From Azophilus sp965116165 (GTDB lineage Bacteria; Pseudomonadota; Gammaproteobacteria; Pseudomonadales; Azotimanducaceae), in NCBI GenBank assembly GCA_965116165.1, contig OZ220484.1, positions 992,001 through 1,056,000 on the forward strand: 64,000 nt of DNA, given 5' to 3'. The position numbers were made by a program, and so were the translations under genes. Shown piece by piece: positions 62,901 to 64,000 of the stretch; position 1 is the stretch's first letter, and the number at the start of each line of letters is the position of its first letter. The notes under the pieces are model-generated. The model had not been told where the DNA came from and made no database searches. It worked only from the letters and a program-made list of their open reading frames with translations.

Positions 62901-64000
62901 GTCCGTCACCGACACCGTGATCGTCGTGCTGCTCGCGTTCGCCGCGATCGTCCCCGCCGCCGCCGCCGTCACCGCCGTGAAGTCCGTGTCCGCCGTCGCC
63001 GTGTCGCCGCTCTCCGCGGTCGCCGTGTACTTGAACGTCACCTCCGAAGCAGGCGCCGGAGCCGCCGTCACCGTGAACGCGAACGTGCCGTCCTCCGCCG
63101 CCGTCACGTCCGCGATGCTCAGCGACACCGTGCCGTCGTTCAGCGTGCTGTTGACCGTCTTGTCGGCGCCGAGCGCGTAGCCGGTCCCGTCGTTCAGCGT
63201 GATCGTGTAGCTCTCCGCGTCCTCCGCATCCGAGTCGGCACTGGTCGGGATCGTCACCGTGCCCGTCGTGCTGGCGGTGTTGCCGAACGACGCGGTGAAG
63301 TCCCGCGGCCCCAGCGCGCCCGGAATGTCGTCCACGTCGAAACCGCTCGGACCAAAGGCCGAAAGCGTCAGGCTCACCGTCAGATCGCCCGTCAGCGCGC
63401 GGTCCGATGTCACCGTCAGACTGATCGCCGTCCCCTCCGTCACCTCCACCGGATTCTTCAATAGCTGCAGCGTCGGCGTCGTGTCCGTCACCGTCACCGA
63501 CACATCCTCGATGCCCAGCGACGAGCCGTAGTTCGTGTCGCTGCTGGACGCGGCATGCGTCAGCGTCGCGGTGTCCTCCGCCGTGTCCTCGTCGTCCCCG
63601 GCGCTCACCGTCACGGTCTGCGCCGTGCCGAAGTTCGACGGCGTGAACGTCAGCGGCGAACCCGTCACCTTCACCTCGCCCGATTCGCCGCCCACTGTCA
63701 CCGTCACGTTCGCCGACGGCGCCGTATCCAGCTTCACCGTGTACTCGCCGCTGCCGCCTTCGTCGATCCTCAGCCAGGTCGGCGAGATCGTCACGCCGTG
63801 GGAACGCGCCTCCGTCACCGTCACCGTAATCGTCCCCGCGGGATCGAGCAGCGCGAGCGCCGGGAAGCGGACGGCGTGGTCGATGGCGGCGCTGCCGGCG
63901 GCAACGCCCGTGATCGTCACCGGCTGCGCGGTCCGGGCGTCGGCCCGGGTGAACGTCAGCGAGGACGGGCTTGTCCGCACACCGCTGCCGCTCGTCAGCG
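46713..64000 (-). CDS. Giant Calx-beta/FN3 autotransporter-type adhesin, 5' end outside window
   Basis: One open frame of 5,761 visible residues, continuing beyond the window on its N-terminal side, so no start or signal peptide is seen. From N to C: beta-sandwich units ending GSPLTFTPSNYGTAQTVTV, about 16 Calx-beta-like repeats (each closing with GTITDDD or GTITDND), four PKD-like units (SPVLASLTAQTV ... TASDGNGN), and about 16 fibronectin type III repeats (GDGRVTLSW). It then has a linker containing NTDPLPRAWLGRFGRAVAER and a C-terminal barrel of about 400 residues ending in Trp. The Asp-rich repeat ends suggest calcium binding. The natural reading is a type V surface adhesin with a very long stalk. 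GC is very high and codon bias creates long antisense open frames, which I regard as non-genes. Confidence 0.93.
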   Translation of the reverse strand, partial: LTSGSGVRTSPSSLTFTRADARTAQPVTITGVAAGSAAIDHAVRFPALALLDPAGTITVTVTEARSHGVTISPTWLRIDEGGSGEYTVKLDTAPSANVTVTVGGESGEVKVTGSPLTFTPSNFGTAQTVTVSAGDDEDTAEDTATLTHAASSSDTNYGSSLGIEDVSVTVTDTTPTLQLLKNPVEVTEGTAISLTVTSDRALTGDLTVSLTLSAFGPSGFDVDDIPGALGPRDFTASFGNTASTTGTVTIPTSADSDAEDAESYTITLNDGTGYALGADKTVNSTLNDGTVSLSIADVTAAEDGTFAFTVTAAPAPASEVTFKYTATAESGDTATADTDFTAVTAAAAGTIAANASSTTITVSVTDDALDESDETFTVTLSDPSSGVTLSDATATGTITDNDDPPALSIAAPAAVAEGDSGSTNMVFTVTLGATSGRRVTVDYAVDSTSTATSGADFTALAGGTLTFAAGSTGAALAKTVTVAVTGDELDEADETVVLKLSNAVGATLPDPATASGTITDDDASPVLAALTAQAVTAGEDVDITASATDGDGDTVTYEWTRKAGETTPPLPNGTALDEDQLTFTTTAPGTYTMTVTASDGNGNEDTGTVAITVTAATTTPTVSLSIADVSAAEDGTFTFTVTADPAPSAEVTFKYTVTAEGGDTATADTDFTAVTTAVAAAIAANASSTTITVSVTDDALDESDETFTVTLSEPSDNAEIGDATATGTITDNDTAGVTVSPTSLTVNEGSNGSYTVKLDTEPTADVTVTVGGESGEVTVTGSPLTFTPSNYGTAQTVTVNAGSDTDTTNDAATLTHAASSTDTNYGSSLSIEDVSVTVTDTTPTLQLSTDPAAVTEGTAISLPVSSDRALTGDLTVSLTLADRGSSGFDADDIPGTLGPRNFTASFGVSASTTGTVTIPTSTDSDAESAETYRITLNDAAGYALGTDVTADGTLNDSAAAPCKVSVTNYRAIDDSGFLPVYSISFGLRIPANCGAITGMQRQIRTSSQGWGDVEWVDLENAGLRTFANSAAARTPSGIELVFLPSGGGTRQVRVRALNGARAGPASDAVSVTFEVPSAPGGLSATPGAASATLTWNAQSGEQVTSWNIQYKRGSESYRNLHVADAGNGSTTTATVTGLAAEEYTFRLRARNENGLSAASSTVTATPTAATAVPPAPTGVRATAGDGEATLSWRDPQSDTITKWQYRQKAGGGAYGEWTDLAHSRTGSALPTLTGTVGDLTNGSSYTFELRAVNGVGAGAASSEVTVTLDGDAVSLSIADVSAAEDGTFTFTVTADPAPSAEVTFKYTVTAESGDTATADTDFTAVTTAVAAAIAANASSATITVSVTDDALDESDETFTVTLSEPSDNAEIGDATATGTITDNDTAGVTVSPTSLTVNEGSNGSYTVKLDTEPTADVTVTVGGESGEVTVTGSPLTFTPSNYGTAQTVTVNAGSDTDTTNDAATLTHAASSSDTNYGSSLSIEDVSVTVTDTTPSTAAPCRIAISSLSHRNRRILFLTVSVPANCGPVPKAEMQVKTAAQAWSDVSWVALGNLALSNSDQPQTVFRAFNLSPPGLPPLTGLRNVRVRALNGEKAGPESVVAHIWFGPLAQPAGLAAAAGNRHVKLSWTDAANPTLTGWEYRQKPDGGNYGEWTAMSGSGATTTSYSAPGLSNGTEYTFQIRSRSGSAASAASSAVTATPTAGVPLQPELTSSEPGDGQVRVIWRALGDPSVTKWQSRRKLDSAGNWPGTWTNIPGSDAATTSHVFTGLTNGTPYTFQVRAVNDQGAGPASTGLSATPSVEPFARPTGVGAKAGNGRVTLSWADPGNASITKWQYRGKLAGASAWGAAMDVSGSDAETTSVVVTGLTNSSAYHFQVRAFGTVGGHWSPRVSATPLTPPGAPQGLATSDGDSQVALRWRDQGDTTITGWEYRLKPDGGAYGDWTAIDGSGAGTTSHTVTGLVNGTEYTFQVRAENAGGKGASSEVTATPVRGPPAAPTGFTATSGDGRVTLSWDSSDDDRIRRWNYRQKAGAGAYGRWRAVPGDAGTTSHTVTGLVNATKYTFQVRAETLSEFGKAAAGITATPTAATTTAVSLSIADATAAEAAGTMSFTVTATPAPSSPITFRYTVTAESGDTATAGTDFTGVSSATEATIAASATSATITVSLTDDVLVEGDETFTVTLSSPSAGVTISDASATGTITDDDSLPSAPSGFEATAGNARAALSWDDPEDASITGYELRQKEGSNAWGSWTAIADSDAETTDHTVSGLENGSAYSFRIRAVNPSGSGAQSSVATATPRANPAKPVLTATAGDGRVTLGWQLQPGIAITTWTYQYSSDGGSTWGASQTVTGASATSTVVTGLENDTEYTFRMFAAVGPGAQSAWSDFVKATPQPPAPAAPTNFSASPGNARVELTWDDPEDASISVWQLRYGKQGETWGSWTPISGSDASTTSHTVTSLDNGSTYRFRIRAKNSGGVGVPSPVATATPLVLVKPVVTATAGDGRVTLSWPSQPGSGVTAWGYQSSSNGGSTWTSTQIVTGGSTTSTVVSSLTNGTEYTFRMFARAGTVQSSWSDHVKATPVPPALSIADVTAAEDGTFAFTVTAAPAPASGISFKYRVTAASGDTATAGADFTAVTTATSATIAANASSTTITVTVTDDAVDEPDETFTVTLSDPSAGVTISDATATGTITDNDDPPALSIAAPAAVTEGDSGSADMVFTVTLGAASGRRVTVGYAVDSTSSTATSGTDFTALAAGTLTFAAGSTGSALAQTVTVSVTGDESDESNETVVLQLSDAVGATLPDPATASGTIEDDDESPVLAEISDQSLTVGQDVDVTASATDGDGDTVTYSWTRKSGETTPAIPNGTALDAARLTFTTTAPGTYTMTVTASDGNGNEDTEDVTFTVTQPTPAAPSGLDATAGNAQVALSWDDPEDASITRYELRQKKGSAAWGSWTAIADSDAETTTHTVSGLENGSVYRFRIRAVNAGGNGAQSSVVTATPQVKPAKPVLTATAGDGRVTLGWKLQSGIAITTWTYQYSSDGGSTWSASQTVTGASATSTVVTGLENDTEYTFRMFAAVGPGVQSSWSDHVKATPRPVAPARPKMFRASPGNARVTLSWADPENASITRYELRYGKESAAWGSWTAITGSDAETTSHAVTGLENGSTYRFRIRARNSGGVSEQSAVATATPLVLVKPVVTATAGDGRVTLSWPTQPGSGVTAWGYQSSSNGGSTWTSTQIVTGGSTTSTVVSSLTNGTEYTFRMFARAGSVQSSWSDHVKATPVPPALSIADVTAAEDGTFAFTVTAAPAPASGISFKYRVTAASGDTATAGADFTAVTTATTATIAANASSATITVSVTDDAVDEPDETFTVTLSEPSSGVTLGDATATGTITDNDDPPALSIAAPAAVTEGDSGSADMVFTVTLGATSGRRVTVDYAVDSGASTATSGTDFTALAAGTLTFAAGSTGAALAKTVTVSVTGDESDESDETVVLRLSNAVGAAPPDPATASGTITDDDASPVLASLTAQTVTVGEDVDITASATDGDGDTVTYAWTRKAGETTPAIPNGTALNAAQLTFTTTAPGTYTMTVTASDGNGNTDTEDVTLTVTQTVAAALTISVADASVMEGDSGETDMNFTVTLSGSPSHRVEIQATAWAKGSGDTAKGGRGAGRDFIGFQRRKLVFAANATGAALSKTVTVKILGDEVEEDDETLTLRLNVLRTTDSRVAFAGGESRLEATGTITDDDDTTSTGHTISVANASVTEGDSHKTAMNFTVTLSGSPSHRVEIKATAWAKDSGDAAKGGWGPGQDFIGFRDRKIVFEANATGASLSKTVAVQVLGDEVDEDNETFTLLLNNLRTADSRVVFAGGESRLEATGTITDDDDATATGHEISVADAEVVEGDSGRTALNFTVTLSGSPSHPVQVDAVAREGTAEAGPGKDFRHFQANRKVVFAADATGAALSQTVRVDVLGDEADEDNETFTLRLNNIRTNDHRVVFAGGGTRLEATGTITDDDASPVLASLTAQTVTVGEDVDITASATDGDGDTVTYAWTRKAGETTPAIPNGTALNAAQLTFTTTAPGTYTMTVTASDGNGNTDTKDVVLTVTQTVAAALTISVADVSVMEGDSGETDMNFTVTLSGSPSHRVEIQATAWAKGSGDTAKGGRGAGRDFIGFQRRKLVFAANATGAALSKTVTVKILGDEVEEDDETLTLRLNVLRTTDSRVAFAGGESRLEATGTITDDDDTTSTGHTISVANASVTEGDSHKTAMNFTVTLSGSPSHRVEIKATAWAKDSGDAAKGGWGPGQDFIGFRDRKIVFEANATGASLSKTVAVQVLGDEVDEDNETFTLLLNNLRTADSRVVFAGGESRLEATGTITDDDDATATGHEISVADAEVVEGDSGRTALNFTVTLSGSPSHPVQVDAVAREGTAEAGPGKDFRHFQANRKVVFAADATGAALSQTVRVDVLGDEADEDNETLTLRLNNIRTNDHRVVFAGGGTRLEATGTITDDDTAGVTITPSTVTVAEGGSNTYTVKLDTKPSSDVTVTVGGESGDVTVTGSPLTFTPSNWKTAQTVTVNAATDSDTTNDSATLTHASASGDTNYGASLSIDDVEVTVTEPHAPNTPRVVVTPTELTIDEGGGDEYRVVLAGAAPTGPVTITVASVAEGSDDLELYSLVFEPYNWNEPKTLPVYIPVADELGGYEFTLELGVDAPGTNYADVEADDIAVTAVDTTATLTLADDPAAVAEGADISLSITSDRALVGAIPVGLTFADRGGGGFAAADLPGGLAQTLMADFGSAGGTTGTVTIPTNRDALTSEGAETYTVTLGDDSAGNGYRLGDDVTADGTLNDAAAGTPTTAGTVKGATVSPTTLTVAEGGGAVFTVVLDAAPGGDVTVTVSGVSGDVNFSTQGQGSDGSNWGGLTFTTANWNVPQSVRVWVREDADMEDDTDVTLTLAASGGGYDAVSIDSVTITVAEDDKAMSPGGSEGGRHPPGSAAAPSESPPGRPEGLSAEAGDGEVSLSWSAAGDAGITRWQVRFRRAGESWSWTDIPGSDASTTGHVVTGLVNGDEYRFLVRAVSAAGPGPRSDRVLATPLGAPEISIADASAREGEPLVFAVSLSEPARRPVSVSWRTASGGGRGDAEAGADFVSATGVARFAAGSDRSEVRVETLDDSHDEGRETLAVLLSDAAGGVVADGEATGTIVNTDPLPRAWLGRFGRAVAERALDGIADRVGRAGAAAREPGFRGALGGHALGGGAGPAWAACGAPVSGPAGGGTEAGAPDAAAGERDCPANRFDPAAMPGHPTAGRAPGVAMEGTAVGAPGSAAPAGDPSAPAGYAAWPSPVVGTAFSRRPAWLHDGSAGMDAGQLLAGSDFAHTRGEDAGGGVLGFWGRGSQTSFDGRADGVDLDGRVGTALLGVDYARGDWLLGVALARSRSDGGYRGAPGDAGAAGVVGASLTAAIPYAAWRPSGRLSVWGAAGHGGGAVSLGPGAGGALDAAIGWSMAAAGAGGELFAFAGGGSLSLVSDALWTRTASSRTDGLAGTASGVGRLRLGLEGARRFALPGGGGLTPRLEVGARRDIGDAETGFGLEVGGGIAWTEPRLGLELDVEGRALLAHGDGAMGERGFSASLAYDPGAGSSLGPRLSLRRELGGASGGGLAALFADDPLWRRTGAGGGGRWTVEAGYGLPLPGGRLVGVPRLIYGVSPGSREMGVGWRLSPGPSPGSPDLSLDIRASRRETDSPGAPADHRVDVEVRARW
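50461..53448 (-). repeat. Tandem segmental duplication, two 1,494-bp units
   Basis: Units 50461-51954 and 51955-53448 are nearly identical, with only scattered single-base changes (for example near 50561 versus 52055). Period 1,494 bp is 498 codons, so the frame is kept. Each unit codes for three Calx-beta-like domains and one PKD-like domain. Confidence 0.9.
53161..57384 (-). repeat. Tandem segmental duplication, two ~2,112-bp units
   Basis: Sequence from about 53161-55272 recurs about 2,112 bases (704 codons) later at 55273-57384. It is clearest in the Calx-beta pairs (53461 and 55573 both start ATCGTGCCGCTCGCCGTCGC) and in the four FN3 domains that follow on the plus-strand axis. The copies are more diverged than the 1,494-bp pair, so this duplication is older. 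Boundaries are approximate. Confidence 0.75.
59521..60183 (-). repeat. Direct repeat in giant gene, copy 1 of ~663 bp
   Basis: This stretch recurs at 61474-62136 (offset 1,953 bp, 651 codons) almost without change, starting GTCGTGTCCGTCACCGTCAC and covering a GSPLTFTPSNYG unit plus one Calx-beta domain. Confidence 0.85.
61474..62136 (-). repeat. Direct repeat in giant gene, copy 2 of ~663 bp
   Basis: Near-identical to 59521-60183. The two copies flank a different segment (60184-61473) with FN3 domains and Cys-containing units. Confidence 0.85.

Noticed and set aside
46713..64000. Regular repeats considered as a CRISPR array or satellite DNA
   Set aside because: Repeat units are hundreds of bases long, in frame, and translate to known beta-sandwich domains; no short identical repeats with unique spacers.

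Overview
The window looks like chromosomal DNA from a GC-rich, aerobic gammaproteobacterium that is not an enteric. The evidence is SbcB-type exonuclease I, a YihG-type acyltransferase, an LptA-like protein, YghU, TonB-dependent receptors and PEP carboxylase, together with groESL under a CIRCE/HrcA element. No rRNA or intact tRNA gene was found, and no prophage or CRISPR array.

Layout. 1-9.7 kb (mostly minus): PEP carboxylase (3' end outside the window); a GAPDH gene translationally coupled to a GAPDH-like gene that lacks the catalytic cysteine; paaABC without paaD or paaE; then, on plus, an SDR overlapping a HpaH/HpcG hydratase, convergent with trxB. 10-17.6 kb: a TonB receptor, a degenerate SDR, YghU, an acyl-CoA dehydrogenase, a MFP2-like SDR and an orphan LptA. 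17.7-26.2 kb (minus): a restriction/defence island with two C5 DNA methyltransferases, a 985-residue protein carrying two GHKL ATPase modules, a receiver-domain protein, a nuclease-like gene broken by one extra base, and an IS relic. 26.4-35.8 kb: two divergent arms around a GntR regulator. One arm is TonB receptor - MFS - SIS protein - DUF3604. The other is GntR - isochorismatase-like hydrolase - PfkB kinase - nucleoside phosphorylase. Together they look like a nucleoside-type scavenging locus. 35.8-43.9 kb: sbcB, yihG-like, a subtilisin-like protein with a P-domain, and a small membrane/secreted cluster. 44.3-46.5 kb: groES-groEL with promoter and CIRCE. 46.7-64 kb: one giant minus-strand gene for an autotransporter-type surface protein of more than 5,760 residues, running out of the window at its 5' end.

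Intergenic DNA carries at least two families of short non-coding elements with terminal inverted repeats (MITE-like) and a third inverted-repeat candidate. It also carries an inverted REP-like pair and two tRNA D-arm-like fragments.

The best candidates for an undescribed system are the two-methyltransferase/dual-GHKL/receiver island, which looks like a phosphorelay wired into a restriction-modification locus, and the GntR-centred nucleoside-like locus. The giant adhesin is notable for consecutive in-frame segmental tandem duplications (periods about 2,112 and 1,494 bp).
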